Positions 17,101-25,781 are shown, counted from the first letter of the stretch. The stretch: DNA of 64,000 bases from CBFFRJ01 sp051486985 (GCF_051486985.1 NZ_JAHVDV010000002.1:62001-126000); one strand, 5' to 3'. A program made the numbers and translations. The notes: a model not told the origin generated them from the letters alone.

Positions 17101-18474
17101 TTAACCCCGGACAGCCCGGATGGTGCGATTAAAGGGGATGCCGTACCGGCGGCGGCCAGCGCGAGCCAGATCCACTACTACACCAGCAGCGGCAATGCGA
17201 ATACCGATGACAGTGGCAAAGGCCACACCGATATTTTTGTCGTGGGCGATCACACGGGTGGGTACTATCAGCAGAGCGACTGGCCGGACACCCGCTACAA
17301 TTTTGTCTCGCTGAAAGGGATTACGGGCAATGGTGGCGTGACAGAAGGGGATGTGGGCAAGGACTATATTTTTGTCCAGGGTAACAGTGAGGATTACAAG
17401 GTTACCGGCGTCCCACATCCGCAGAACCATCAGAACAACGATATTGATAACCTTCAGGTTACAGACGAAGACGGTAAGCGCCCCTTTGAAAATGCCAACC
17501 ATATCGAGGGAGTGGTGTTTGGGGATGGGCCTTCTTCATCACATGGCGGTAATACCGACGTCAGTTACAAAGTTACCCTGAACCTGGACGTTAACCTCGA
17601 AAGCAGCGACAGCAGCGATCATCTGACGACCGTGACCTTTGGCGGCATTCCGGAAAATGCCACCTTCACGGGTAATTATGTCAACGTCACCTATGACGCG
17701 GCCCACCAGACTTACGTCATGACGTTAGATAGCAGTACCTCGCACTACAGCGGGCAGGTTAGCGTTGATTTACCGGCTGGTAAGAGCACGCTTTCCGGTA
17801 TCACGCTGGATGTGGACTCCACCGCATCCAATCATCACGACACCCATTTCGAATTTGATGGTGAGGCTGGTGGGCAGCAGATCAGTGACAGCCACAGCGA
17901 AATGAGCATGGCCGAAAGCCAGGATGCTACGGATGATCATGCGCTTACTGCCAGTCACCATAGCGGGGATAGCCATGTCGACGGCGAAGCCGACCCGCTC
18001 CACACTGCGCTTAACGATAAGCTGATGCTTAACGCCGGCACGGACGATGCTGCGTCATCGCAAACCGACCATAGTGCCGGTGGGGAGCACAGCGCATCGT
18101 TAATTGATGATTCGAGCCTCACGCTCACGATGGATAGTGCCGATAAGACCCTTGATAACAGCGATATGTCCCACTCGCTGGCAGAGAACGCCGCCCCTGA
18201 TGCCGTAGTCGATGAGCACAATGGCGACACGGTGAGCGCGCCGGATACCTCCTGTCAGGCGCCGCTGAATTTCAACGATATTCTGCACGATGGGGAACAT
18301 CAGGATCTCAGTAGCCTGATTCAGGCAGGTCCGGTAAGTGATTCGGCGCACAGCACACCTGAGGTAGAGCATGTTCCTGCTGAAGGGGGAGGCGGTGCCG
18401 GGGCAGAAAGCTACGATGCCGGTCATGAAGCGATGATGGAAAGCCTTATCGCCAGACCCGAAGAGATGTCCTGA
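14149..18474 (+). CDS. lapA: LapA-type adhesin with an Asp-Ala/Asp-Ser dipeptide repeat
   Basis: 1441 residues. Residues 1-~125 match a LapA retention module: VYAVSPDGSRRLLVEGDRI, then LPDGETLDLG, and a LapG-type site T-A-A-G at 103-106. After a Gly/Ser-rich linker, residues ~175-933 are nearly pure (Asp-Ala)n with scattered Asp-Ser, hence extremely acidic. About 500 further residues follow, with a beta-rich region (about 934-1230), a His/Asp/Ser-rich tail and a C-terminal FNDILHDGEHQDLSSLI block. I see no glycine-rich RTX nonapeptides, unusual for this class. The next genes are the matching type I exporter. Eight ambiguous bases occur, all in the repeat. Ordinary LapA/BapA proteins carry Ig-like repeats instead and are far larger. 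Copy number may be misassembled. Confidence 0.85.
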   Translation: MSGVSGIVKAVMGQVYAVSPDGSRRLLVEGDRIVEGEQVQTGNSGAITLSLPDGETLDLGRYSHWDSAGTVTPDATAAQQQDVAALQQAIAEGQDPTQTLEATAAGPQAGTAGGAESGGSGGGSHTHVVLDLTGQIVDPGAGYPTTGLDFPDAQPPQELTLLDPASAAAIPDDTDADADSDADADADSDADADADADADADADADADADADADADADADSDADADADADSDADADADADADADSDADADADSDADADADADADADADADADADADADADADADADADADADADADXDADADADADADADADADADADADADADADADADADADADADADADADADSDADADADADADADADADADADXDADSDADADADADADADADADADADADADADSDADADADXDADADADSDADADADADSDADADADADSDADADADADADADADADXDADADADXDADADSDADADADADXDADADSDADADADADSDADADADADADADADADADADADADADADADADADADADADADSDADADADADADADADADADADADADADADADADADSDADADADADADADADADADADADADADADADADADADADSDADADADADADSDADADSDADADADADSDADADADADADADADADADADADADADADSDADADADADADADADXDADADADADADADADADADADADADADADADADADADADADADADADADXDADADADADADADADADADADADADADSDADADADADADADADADADADADADADADADADADADSDADADADADADADADADADADADADADADADADADADADADSDADADADSDADADADADADADADADSDADADSDADADADADADSDADADADSDADADADADADADADADADADADADADADADADADVKLTVTVTPGSKTAETSDNTITHINGGSVNPNGYDVQNGVIVAIGNNVHVWLTPDSPDGAIKGDAVPAAASASQIHYYTSSGNANTDDSGKGHTDIFVVGDHTGGYYQQSDWPDTRYNFVSLKGITGNGGVTEGDVGKDYIFVQGNSEDYKVTGVPHPQNHQNNDIDNLQVTDEDGKRPFENANHIEGVVFGDGPSSSHGGNTDVSYKVTLNLDVNLESSDSSDHLTTVTFGGIPENATFTGNYVNVTYDAAHQTYVMTLDSSTSHYSGQVSVDLPAGKSTLSGITLDVDSTASNHHDTHFEFDGEAGGQQISDSHSEMSMAESQDATDDHALTASHHSGDSHVDGEADPLHTALNDKLMLNAGTDDAASSQTDHSAGGEHSASLIDDSSLTLTMDSADKTLDNSDMSHSLAENAAPDAVVDEHNGDTVSAPDTSCQAPLNFNDILHDGEHQDLSSLIQAGPVSDSAHSTPEVEHVPAEGGGGAGAESYDAGHEAMMESLIARPEEMS
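14671..16947 (+). repeat. Hexanucleotide repeat GAY-KCN encoding (Asp-Ala/Ser)n, about 379 units
   Basis: 2277 bp of uninterrupted six-base periodicity in the adhesin gene. Every first codon is GAT or GAC and every second is GCN (Ala) or, less often, TCN (Ser). Third positions vary freely, so the protein is kept far more constant than the DNA. All frames read through without stops, which creates long spurious open frames on both strands. Ambiguous bases are at 15034, 15250, 15370, 15508, 15532, 15580, 16210 and 16360. Confidence 0.97.
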
Positions 18475-18478
18475 CAGG

Positions 18479-18511
18479 GGCCGCGCAGGTTCTGTTTCAA
18501 CCTGCGCGGCC
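18479..18511 (+). terminator. Strong hairpin without U-tract between lapA and lapE
   Basis: A perfect 13-bp GC-rich stem GGCCGCGCAGGTT / AACCTGCGCGGCC around a 7-base loop, five bases after the adhesin stop codon. No T run follows, so it is unlikely to be a full intrinsic terminator. It could stabilise the adhesin mRNA 3' end or reduce read-through into the exporter genes. Confidence 0.5.
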
Positions 18512-18652
18512 AGGCGTCGGATGTGAATTCAGGTCAGACGAAGGCCTGCGTCCGAACATCACGTCGTCAGGATGTATTTATTCCCACGCTCACGCACCAT
18601 TTTCGCCGGCGGATACTGAATGTCGCCCGCGGTATGAAGGAAAGGATGACAC

Positions 18653-20002
18653 ATGAAAGTTGGTAGCCCGTTATTTCTGGGGGCAGCACTCACGCTGTGC
18701 GTTTCACAAAGCCAGGCCACGACGCTTGAACAGGCCGTTAAGGACAGCCTGTCATGGCACCCGCAGGTGAGTGCCTCGGCTAACAGCCGTTACTCTGCGG
18801 ATCAGGATCTTCGTGCCGCAAAAGGGGGCTATCTGCCGTCGTTAGATGTGACCGCCGGAACCGGCTGGGAACAGACGGATAATGCCTCGACCCGCGCCGC
18901 AGGCGATCATCAACGAAACCTGAACCGCAGCGAATCCGCTATTACGCTGACGCAAAACGTGTTTAACGGCTTTGCCACGACCAGTGAAGTGGCCCGCCAG
19001 AAAGCGACGGTAAATTCACGCGCCTGGACGGTGCTCAACACCAGCGAAACGACAGCGCTGCAGGCTATCCAGAGCTACCTTGATGTGCTGATGCGCGAAC
19101 AAATGGTCAAGCTCGCAGAAGATAACCTGAAGAATCACGAACGCGTCATGGATCAGATCCAGTTGCGTACCCAACAGGGGGTGGGGCGTCAGGCCGATTT
19201 CGATCAGGCACAGGCTCGTCTCGCCCAGGCGCGCAACAACCTGCTTACCGAGCAAACTAACCTTGAAGATTCCCGCGCAAACTATGAAAGCGTCACGGGT
19301 AAAGAGGCCGACTCGCTGGTCATGCCTGGAAAAATAGCCGTACCGGAATCGCTGGCCGCTGCACGTTCCGTCATGCTCGCCAGCAGCCCACTGCTTAAAC
19401 AGGCCGATGCGGACGTGGAGGCTACGCGCCAGCAGTACGAAGCGGCGAAGTCACGGTTTTATCCGAACGTTAACCTAGAAGTCGGACGTACCATGGATAA
19501 CAACATTGATGGAACCCGGGGCCACAATCAGGAGTGGCAGGCGATGGTGCGCATGCGCTACAACCTCTACAACGGCAACAGCGATCAGGCGACGCTCACC
19601 TCCTATGCCTACAAAATGCAGGAAGCTCAGGATGTGAAAAATAATGCCCTGCGTCAGTTGAATGAGGAGTTACGCCTGGCGTGGAACGCCCGCAATAACG
19701 CAGCACAGCAGGTGCCTATTGCTAAGGAGTATGCTGACCGCAGCGTGACCGTGCGCAGTGCTTATCAGGAGCAGTTCAGCCTGGGTGACCGCTCCTTGCT
19801 TGATATGCTGGACAGCGAAAACGAAGTGTTCAGCGCCCAGCGCCGCTATGTTGAACTGCAGTTTCTCGATATGTTTACCGCCTACCGCATTAACGCCCGT
19901 ACCGGTGAATTGCTGAAAAGCCTGAACGTTCAGGCACCGACTGCCTCGCAGCCGCTTGATGAAGGGCAGACAGCGCAGGCCGAACTGCCGGAACTCAAGT
20001 AA
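18653..20002 (+). CDS. lapE: TolC-family outer-membrane channel of the adhesin exporter
   Basis: 449 residues, signal peptide ending SQSQA (about residue 22), then the TolC-like repeated coiled-coil/strand pattern (LEQAVKDSLSWHPQVSAS; TLTQNVFNGF-type motif; FDQAQARLAQARNNL; YNLYNGNSDQATL; LDMLDSENEVFSAQ). It forms the outer-membrane exit duct of the type I secretion system with the ABC transporter and membrane fusion protein encoded next. The ribosome binding site is AAGGAAAGGA. In Pseudomonas the LapA exporter channel is LapE; the symbol follows context. Confidence 0.9.
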   Translation: MKVGSPLFLGAALTLCVSQSQATTLEQAVKDSLSWHPQVSASANSRYSADQDLRAAKGGYLPSLDVTAGTGWEQTDNASTRAAGDHQRNLNRSESAITLTQNVFNGFATTSEVARQKATVNSRAWTVLNTSETTALQAIQSYLDVLMREQMVKLAEDNLKNHERVMDQIQLRTQQGVGRQADFDQAQARLAQARNNLLTEQTNLEDSRANYESVTGKEADSLVMPGKIAVPESLAAARSVMLASSPLLKQADADVEATRQQYEAAKSRFYPNVNLEVGRTMDNNIDGTRGHNQEWQAMVRMRYNLYNGNSDQATLTSYAYKMQEAQDVKNNALRQLNEELRLAWNARNNAAQQVPIAKEYADRSVTVRSAYQEQFSLGDRSLLDMLDSENEVFSAQRRYVELQFLDMFTAYRINARTGELLKSLNVQAPTASQPLDEGQTAQAELPELK

Positions 20003-20097
20003 CGCGATATAACGTCTGAGGGGATTATTGCCGGTATCTACCGGTGATACCCCTTATTTTTCACTGCGACCGGGTCTGCCGACCACCGAGAATGAGA

Positions 20098-22281
20098 ATG
20101 ACGCCTGATACTGGCACCCCTGAAAACGCTGAAGCCACCCTGCCACTGTCCGACCGACAGGATCCCCGCCAGCGTCACGATGATCCGCTGCTGGACGCGT
20201 TGCTGATTATCTGCAAACTGCACAACATCGCGACCAGCCGCACCGTTCTGACGACAGGGCTCCCGCTGGCATCCCATACGCTGACCCTGGACGCATTTCC
20301 CCGCGCCGCTGGCCGGGCCGGGCTCAAGGCGCGGGTGTTGCAGCGTGAGCTGGAGTCCTTCTCGGCCCTGTCGCTGCCTGCCATTCTGCTACTGAAAAAC
20401 AATCAGACCGCCGTGCTGGTGGGGTGGGATGCTCAACAGGCGCGTTTGCTGCCGGGCGAAACCGAAGGCGGTGAGATTACCCTGACGCGCGAACAGCTGG
20501 CAGAGCATTACAGTGGGCAGGCGATTTTTTTATCACCCAGCCATGAGTTTGATGCGCAGCCAACCGCAACGCTTCCCCGCACCACGGCCTGGTTCCAGGA
20601 CACGCTGAAGCTGTCGAAATACCTCTATCTGGACGCGGTTGTCGCCAGCTTCCTTGTTAACCTGGTAGCGCTCTGCGCCCCGCTGTTTGTGATGAATGTT
20701 TATGATCGCGTGGTGCCGAATCAGGCGACGGCCACGCTGTGGGTGCTGGCTATTGGCGTCAGCATTGCTTTTATTTTCGATTTTATACTGAAGATCCTGC
20801 GTGGTATTTGTCTCGACCTGGCGGGGAAGAAAACCGATCTGGTGGTCTCCTCGGCGCTGTTCGAACGTCTGCTGGGCATGAAAATGAAGCAGCGCCCGAA
20901 ACGGGTAGGGAGCTTTGCCCAGAACTTCCAGGAGTTTCAGTCGATTCGCGACTTCCTTTCGTCACTGACCCTCACGGCCTTTATCGATTTTCCTTTCACG
21001 CTGCTGATTCTGGTGGTCATTGGTGTGATAGGCGGCCCGCTGGTGTTTATTCCATTGCTCTGTTACCCGCTGGCGCTGCTGGTGAGCTGGCTTATTCAGC
21101 GTCCGTTAATGTCCCGTGTACAGAAGACATATCAGTTATCCAACGAGCGACAGGCGATGTTAGTGGAGACCCTGACTGGTCTTGATGCCATCAAAATGAA
21201 TAACGCCCAGAGCGAGCGCCAGTATCAGTGGGAACACCTGACCAGCCAGCTTAGCAAGCTGGAGCTGCGGGTAAAATCTCTCTCGTATGTGGCCGTCAAT
21301 TTCACCGCCTGGCTGCAACAGGCCAGCGGTGTGGCGATCATTGTCGCCGGGGTGTACATCATAATCAGCGGCAATCTGAGCATGGGAGGGCTGATTGCCT
21401 GTTACCTGCTGCACCGTCGCGCCATGATGCCTGTTGGCCAGTTATGCAGTCTGATCACCCGTTATCAGCGCGCACGTATGACCAAATCAACCATCGACAG
21501 AATGATGGGGCTGGAGCAGGAGGTGGCGGAGGGCGACGTGCCGTTAAAGCGTGAGACGCTCTCTGGGGCGATTGAACTGCGTGACGTGACGTTTATCTAT
21601 CCTGGTAACCAGTACGCCTCTCTCAGTAACGTCTCTTTGACGATTGGGGCCGGAGAGAAGGTGGGAATTATCGGACGAAGCGGCTCGGGGAAAAGTTCGC
21701 TGGCGAAGCTGTTGGTTGGTTTTTACCAGCCGGACAGCGGCAGCGTGTTGATTGACGGCATAGACGCCCGCCAGATTGATGTCCACGATCTGCGCCATAA
21801 CATTGGCTATGCCCCCCAGGATATCCATTTATTCAGCGGCACGCTGCGCGAAAATTTGCTCTACGGTGCCAGTTATGTTGACGATGAAACCATGCTGCGG
21901 GTTGCCACTCTGACCGGCGTACACGATTTTGCCCGCCGCCATCCCTCCGGTTACAACATGCAGGTTGGCGAGCGGGGGATGAGCCTTTCCGGTGGGCAGC
22001 GGCAGGCGGTGACCCTGGCGCGCGCCTTGCTGCTCGATCCCCCCGTCCTGTTGATGGATGAACCCACCAGTTCGATGGATAACACCAGCGAAGAGTTAAT
22101 CAAAAAAGCCTTAGCGCCAGTTATCAGTAATAAGACGCTGTTGATGGTGACCCATCGTGCTTCTTTGCTCTCACTGGTGGACCGCCTGATCATTGTCGAT
22201 AACGGCAAAATTATCGCTGACGGCCCGAAAGAGAGTGTGATGAACGCGCTGAAGAAGGGGCAGATTCATGCGAACCGTTAA
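20098..22281 (+). CDS. lapB: Type I secretion ABC transporter (LapB)
   Basis: 727 residues from ATG 20098; an in-frame ATG lies at 20092 and the frame opens at 20044, but the family usually starts with a short leader before the peptidase-like domain. N-terminal ~130 residues: a C39-peptidase-like domain without the catalytic Cys, which binds substrate in RTX/Lap exporters. Then six membrane helices (about 150-430). The ATPase has Walker A GRSGSGKSS (about 525), signature LSGGQRQAV (about 630) and Walker B LLMDEPTSSMD (about 650). It exports the adhesin across the inner membrane using ATP. It overlaps the next gene by 14 bp. Confidence 0.92.
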   Translation: MTPDTGTPENAEATLPLSDRQDPRQRHDDPLLDALLIICKLHNIATSRTVLTTGLPLASHTLTLDAFPRAAGRAGLKARVLQRELESFSALSLPAILLLKNNQTAVLVGWDAQQARLLPGETEGGEITLTREQLAEHYSGQAIFLSPSHEFDAQPTATLPRTTAWFQDTLKLSKYLYLDAVVASFLVNLVALCAPLFVMNVYDRVVPNQATATLWVLAIGVSIAFIFDFILKILRGICLDLAGKKTDLVVSSALFERLLGMKMKQRPKRVGSFAQNFQEFQSIRDFLSSLTLTAFIDFPFTLLILVVIGVIGGPLVFIPLLCYPLALLVSWLIQRPLMSRVQKTYQLSNERQAMLVETLTGLDAIKMNNAQSERQYQWEHLTSQLSKLELRVKSLSYVAVNFTAWLQQASGVAIIVAGVYIIISGNLSMGGLIACYLLHRRAMMPVGQLCSLITRYQRARMTKSTIDRMMGLEQEVAEGDVPLKRETLSGAIELRDVTFIYPGNQYASLSNVSLTIGAGEKVGIIGRSGSGKSSLAKLLVGFYQPDSGSVLIDGIDARQIDVHDLRHNIGYAPQDIHLFSGTLRENLLYGASYVDDETMLRVATLTGVHDFARRHPSGYNMQVGERGMSLSGGQRQAVTLARALLLDPPVLLMDEPTSSMDNTSEELIKKALAPVISNKTLLMVTHRASLLSLVDRLIIVDNGKIIADGPKESVMNALKKGQIHANR

Positions 22282-23632
22282 TCTGCTTAGCCGCCTGATG
22301 GGGTGGCTGTCGGGAAATAAAAAGCCTTCTGCCTTTACCACCAGTGAGGTCAATAAGGCGCTGCTGGATGATGCACCCCGCGTCGTGCGCGTAACGCTCT
22401 GGGCAATACTGGCGTTCTTTATCGCGATGATCGTCTGGGCATCACTGGCTGAAATTGATGAAGTGACGCGCGGAGAAGGGCGGGCTATTCCCTCCTCACG
22501 CCTGCAAAAAATACAGAACCTTGAGGGTGGAATTGTTGCCGAGGTTTTCGTTCATGAAGGCGAGGTGGTGAAGGCCGGTTCCCCGTTGCTGCGTCTTGAT
22601 GATACCCGTTTTCGCTCCAATGCCGGGGAAACCGAGGCGGATCGGTTGGCGCTGGAGGCGAGAATTCAGCGCCTGACCGCACAGCTTGAAGGGGCGGATT
22701 CACTGACCTTATCACCGGAAATCGTCCGACAGGCACCGGAAATCGCAAACGGTGAAATGGAGCTGTTCAGTAGCGTGAATAAGCGTATTCAGAGCGAGCT
22801 GTCCGGCCTTAATGAGCAACTGGTGCAGAAGAAGCAGGAGCTGCTCGATTTCCAGGGCAAATTAACCCAGTACCGGCGGAGCCTGGCGCTGCAACAGCAG
22901 GAGATCAGCATGTCTGAACCACTGGTGGCGAAAGGGGCGATTTCCAAAGTGGAGATGCTGCGTTTGCGCCGGGCCGGTGTTGAAACGCAGGGGCAACTGG
23001 ACTCAGTGATCCTCGCCATTCCGCGTGCAGAAGCGGCCATTAAAGAGATCGAAAGTAAAGTGGGGGAAACCCGTGGCCGCTACCGCAGCGAAGCGCTGGG
23101 GCAGCTTAATGAAGCGCGAACCGATCTGAGCAAAATCGAGGCGTCCGGTAAAGCCATTACCGACCGGGTAAATCGCACGCTGGTGACCTCACCGGTGCGC
23201 GGTGTGGTCCAGCAACTGCTGGTAAATACCATTGGTGGCGTTATCCAGCCCGGCAACGACCTGGTGGAGATAGTCCCGCTCGATGACACCCTGCTGGTGG
23301 AAGCGAAAATTCGCCCGCAGGACATCGCCTTTTTGCGCCCCGGTCAGGAAGCAACGGTGAAATTCACCGCTTACGACTACACCATCTACGGTGGACTCAG
23401 GGGAAAACTCGAGCAGATAAGCCCGGACACAGTGACGGACAAAGACGGCAAAAGTTTTTATATCATTCGGCTACGTACTGATAAAAATCATCTGGGTACG
23501 GATGAGAAGCCGCTGCTGATTATTCCGGGGATGGTCGCCTCGGTGGATATTATTACCGGCAAGAAAACCATTATGGCCTATCTGCTGAAGCCCATTTTAC
23601 GCGCCAAAGCCGAGGCGTTTCGGGAGCGGTAA
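22268..23632 (+). CDS. lapC: HlyD-family membrane fusion protein (LapC)
   Basis: 454 residues with one N-terminal membrane helix (about 43-62, VTLWAILAFFIAMIVWASLA). A biotinyl-lipoyl half motif (IQNLEGGIVAEVFVHEGEVVKAG) and long coiled coils (about 125-290) follow, then the second lipoyl half and beta-barrel (TLVTSPVRGVVQQLLVNTIGG cut by secondary strands). It bridges the LapB-type ATPase and the TolC-like channel. It starts inside the end of lapB, implying coupled translation. It is the last gene of the block and is followed by a long inverted repeat. Confidence 0.92.
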   Translation: MRTVNLLSRLMGWLSGNKKPSAFTTSEVNKALLDDAPRVVRVTLWAILAFFIAMIVWASLAEIDEVTRGEGRAIPSSRLQKIQNLEGGIVAEVFVHEGEVVKAGSPLLRLDDTRFRSNAGETEADRLALEARIQRLTAQLEGADSLTLSPEIVRQAPEIANGEMELFSSVNKRIQSELSGLNEQLVQKKQELLDFQGKLTQYRRSLALQQQEISMSEPLVAKGAISKVEMLRLRRAGVETQGQLDSVILAIPRAEAAIKEIESKVGETRGRYRSEALGQLNEARTDLSKIEASGKAITDRVNRTLVTSPVRGVVQQLLVNTIGGVIQPGNDLVEIVPLDDTLLVEAKIRPQDIAFLRPGQEATVKFTAYDYTIYGGLRGKLEQISPDTVTDKDGKSFYIIRLRTDKNHLGTDEKPLLIIPGMVASVDIITGKKTIMAYLLKPILRAKAEAFRER

Positions 23633-23646
23633 GTTTTCACATGAAA

Positions 23647-23712
23647 AAGCCGGATGATGTTGCCTCTCTGCGCACCCACGTGGTCGGTGGAGCGGTCAAC
23701 ATCATCCGGCTT
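23647..23712. terminator. Long inverted repeat between convergent lapC and MBL-hydrolase genes
   Basis: A perfect 16-bp stem AAGCCGGATGATGTTG / CAACATCATCCGGCTT separated by 34 bases with some internal pairing. On the minus strand it is followed by TTTTTC, making a good terminator for the MBL-fold gene. On the plus strand the T run is poor. The GCCGGATG core also resembles a REP unit; a terminator is the simpler reading. Confidence 0.7.
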
Positions 23713-23797
23713 GATTTCACGGTAAAATCTCCTTAACCAGGTTGTGTGGAAAGAGGTTTCTGCACAGAGATAGCTGCCGGCTTCAGAGGTAACCTCG

Positions 23798-24751
23798 CTA
23801 CTGCCCTGACAGCGTCGTATAGTTACTTTCTACCCAGCGATAACCCTTCCCTTCACGCTTGACGTGACCAAAACCTGGAAACGAAATATGGGCAGCAGCG
23901 ACCCAGTAGCCTTCATCGGCCGCTTGTTTTAGCACGCGCTTCCGGGTGGCAATGGCCTGCTGGCTGTTGACATCAAAGTGGATGGCCACGTCCGGGTCGG
24001 GCAGTTGCACCGCTTTGGCATGGATAATATCGCCCCAGAGGACCATCGTCTGGCCTTCACTTTCCACCCGATAGAGCACGCTGCCGGGCGTATGACCCGC
24101 CGTTGACTCCGCCTGGATACCGCTAAAGAGGGTAGCCGGTGCCAGAAACGTTTTTAACCGACCGGCATTGATGACCGGGCGAAGGGTCTGCTCACTCTGC
24201 GCAAAGGTATGGGCTTCACTGGCCCCGACCTTATTGACGTTAGCTGGCGTCAGCCAGAAGTCTGCGTCGCGTTTATCCACATATACCTGCGCATTAGGAA
24301 AAGCAGGTTTGCCCGAGCGAGATACGCCACCGGAATGGTCGGCATGAATATGGGTCAGCAGTACGGCATCAATGGATTGTGGCGGATAGCCAGCAGCCTC
24401 AAGATTTTCCAGCAGATGGCCTCCGTTTTGACCAAACAGATCGCCCGCGCCTGTATCCACTAAAATACGTGTTTTACCGTCGTCTATGACATAGGCGTTA
24501 ATCGACGTTTCTGCCTGCGGGGTCATTGCCTCGTCGGCCATCGCCTGGCGTAATTTGTCTGCGGAAATATTCATCAGCAGGGTAGTGAGGGGGATAGTCA
24601 CCGTCCCGTCGGATACGGCCGTGATCCGCATTTTACCCAGCATCATTCGATAATAACCGGGTGCCTGCTGCTTCAGCGGGTCCGTCCCCCCGGCGGCCAG
24701 AAGCGGGCTGGAGAAAAGCAGGGAGCCAATCAACATCATCAAAATTTTCAT
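23798..24751 (-). CDS. Exported MBL-fold metallo-hydrolase
   Basis: 317 residues from the ATG at 24751 (AGGA five bases upstream); an in-frame ATG four codons earlier is less well placed. Signal peptide MKILMMLIGSLLFSSPLLAA. The zinc ligand set of metallo-beta-lactamase-fold enzymes is visible: THIHADHSGG (about 131-140), AGHTPGS, WGDIIHA and a final His in AAAHISFPGFGH. Proteins of this layout include lactonases and other hydrolases; the substrate cannot be predicted. It diverges from a LysR regulator that may control it. Confidence 0.88.
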   Translation of the reverse strand: MKILMMLIGSLLFSSPLLAAGGTDPLKQQAPGYYRMMLGKMRITAVSDGTVTIPLTTLLMNISADKLRQAMADEAMTPQAETSINAYVIDDGKTRILVDTGAGDLFGQNGGHLLENLEAAGYPPQSIDAVLLTHIHADHSGGVSRSGKPAFPNAQVYVDKRDADFWLTPANVNKVGASEAHTFAQSEQTLRPVINAGRLKTFLAPATLFSGIQAESTAGHTPGSVLYRVESEGQTMVLWGDIIHAKAVQLPDPDVAIHFDVNSQQAIATRKRVLKQAADEGYWVAAAHISFPGFGHVKREGKGYRWVESNYTTLSGQ

Positions 24752-24831
24752 AACATTCCTCATCGGTATGTCATCAGAAGGTGAGAGGCAGTATCCTCAT
24801 CCCATCACTATCACTCAAATTGATTAATATA

Positions 24832-25758
24832 ATGTTCGCTATCAGGGAAAATGATTTTCATCGGATCGACCTCAATCTGTTGACGGTACTTTTGGTTTTG
24901 CACCGGGAAGGAAGTGTGTCGCGTACTGCTGAAAAACTGCATCTTGGACAACCTGCTGTCAGCAATGCCCTTGGTCGACTGCGTGACATGTTTGACGATC
25001 CCCTTTTCGTGCGCACCGCCGCAGGCATGGTAGCGACACCACGCGCCGAAGCGCTTATTGCGGCACTCGGACCCTTGATGGAACAGATGCAACAGGTTCT
25101 TTTTCAGCCGCCCTCCTTTTCGCCTGCAACAGCAAAACATTGCTTCCGGCTGGGGATGAGCGATTGGGTGGAGCAGTGGATAATGCCGGAACTGCAGGCA
25201 TACCTGGCGTGCGAGGCACCGGGAATCACGCTTCAGGTAAGCGCCAGCGATCCGTTTCGGGACAGTGAGCAAGCGCTCAATCGGGAGATTGATCTCGCGA
25301 TTTCAGTGGGACAGGGCACGGCCTCTGCATTGAGGCGGGAACCTCTGGGTTCACTCAGCTTCTGTACGGTCTGGCACCCTGAACAGCTTTCGCTAAACGT
25401 GCCGCTTACGCTGGAAGATTACGTGGAACATGATCACCTGCTGGTCTCCTACCGCGGCTCGTCCTGGAGCGCCATTGATGAGGAGTTAGCACAGCGGGGG
25501 AAATCACGTCAGGTGCGTTATGTCACTCCCCATTTCTCCACTTTACCGCCCGTACTAGGGCGTCTGCCCGCCTTAGCCACCGTCCCTTCCGGACTGGCTG
25601 CCGACTGGGTTTCTCATTACGGCTTATGCACAAGTCTCGTTCCGGTGAAGACGCCAGAGATAGCGCTCTCGCTACTCTGGCATAAAAGTTTTGACAACGA
25701 TCTGGCGCTTCTCTGGTTCAGAACAGCCCTGGAAAAGGTGATCAAGAGGCTTCTGTAA
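24832..25758 (+). CDS. LysR-family transcriptional regulator
   Basis: About 308 residues from ATG 24832 (MFAIRENDFHRIDLNLL); an in-frame GTG at 24781 would add 17 unlikely residues. The N-terminal winged helix-turn-helix is clear (LTVLLVLHREGSVSRTAEKLHLGQPAVSNALGRLR split by the usual turns), followed by a substrate-binding-protein-like effector domain. The FHRIDLNLL opening resembles the NodD/NahR-like branch. Divergent orientation and an ~80-bp shared gap suggest it regulates the exported MBL-fold hydrolase. The ligand is unknown. Confidence 0.85.
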   Translation: MFAIRENDFHRIDLNLLTVLLVLHREGSVSRTAEKLHLGQPAVSNALGRLRDMFDDPLFVRTAAGMVATPRAEALIAALGPLMEQMQQVLFQPPSFSPATAKHCFRLGMSDWVEQWIMPELQAYLACEAPGITLQVSASDPFRDSEQALNREIDLAISVGQGTASALRREPLGSLSFCTVWHPEQLSLNVPLTLEDYVEHDHLLVSYRGSSWSAIDEELAQRGKSRQVRYVTPHFSTLPPVLGRLPALATVPSGLAADWVSHYGLCTSLVPVKTPEIALSLLWHKSFDNDLALLWFRTALEKVIKRLL

Positions 25759-25767
25759 TCTGCTGAA

Positions 25768-25781
25768 ATACCTGCAGGTAT
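25768..25781. repeat. 14-bp perfect palindrome in a convergent gap
   Basis: ATACCTGCAGGTAT, self-complementary, lies in the 37-bp gap between the LysR gene ending at 25758 and the exported-protein gene ending at 25796. No T run follows on either side. It may be a weak terminator or chance. Confidence 0.35.

Noticed and set aside
23647..23712. REP/BIME element
   Set aside because: The GCCGGATG start is suggestive, but a single copy with a T run on one side between convergent genes is better explained as a terminator.
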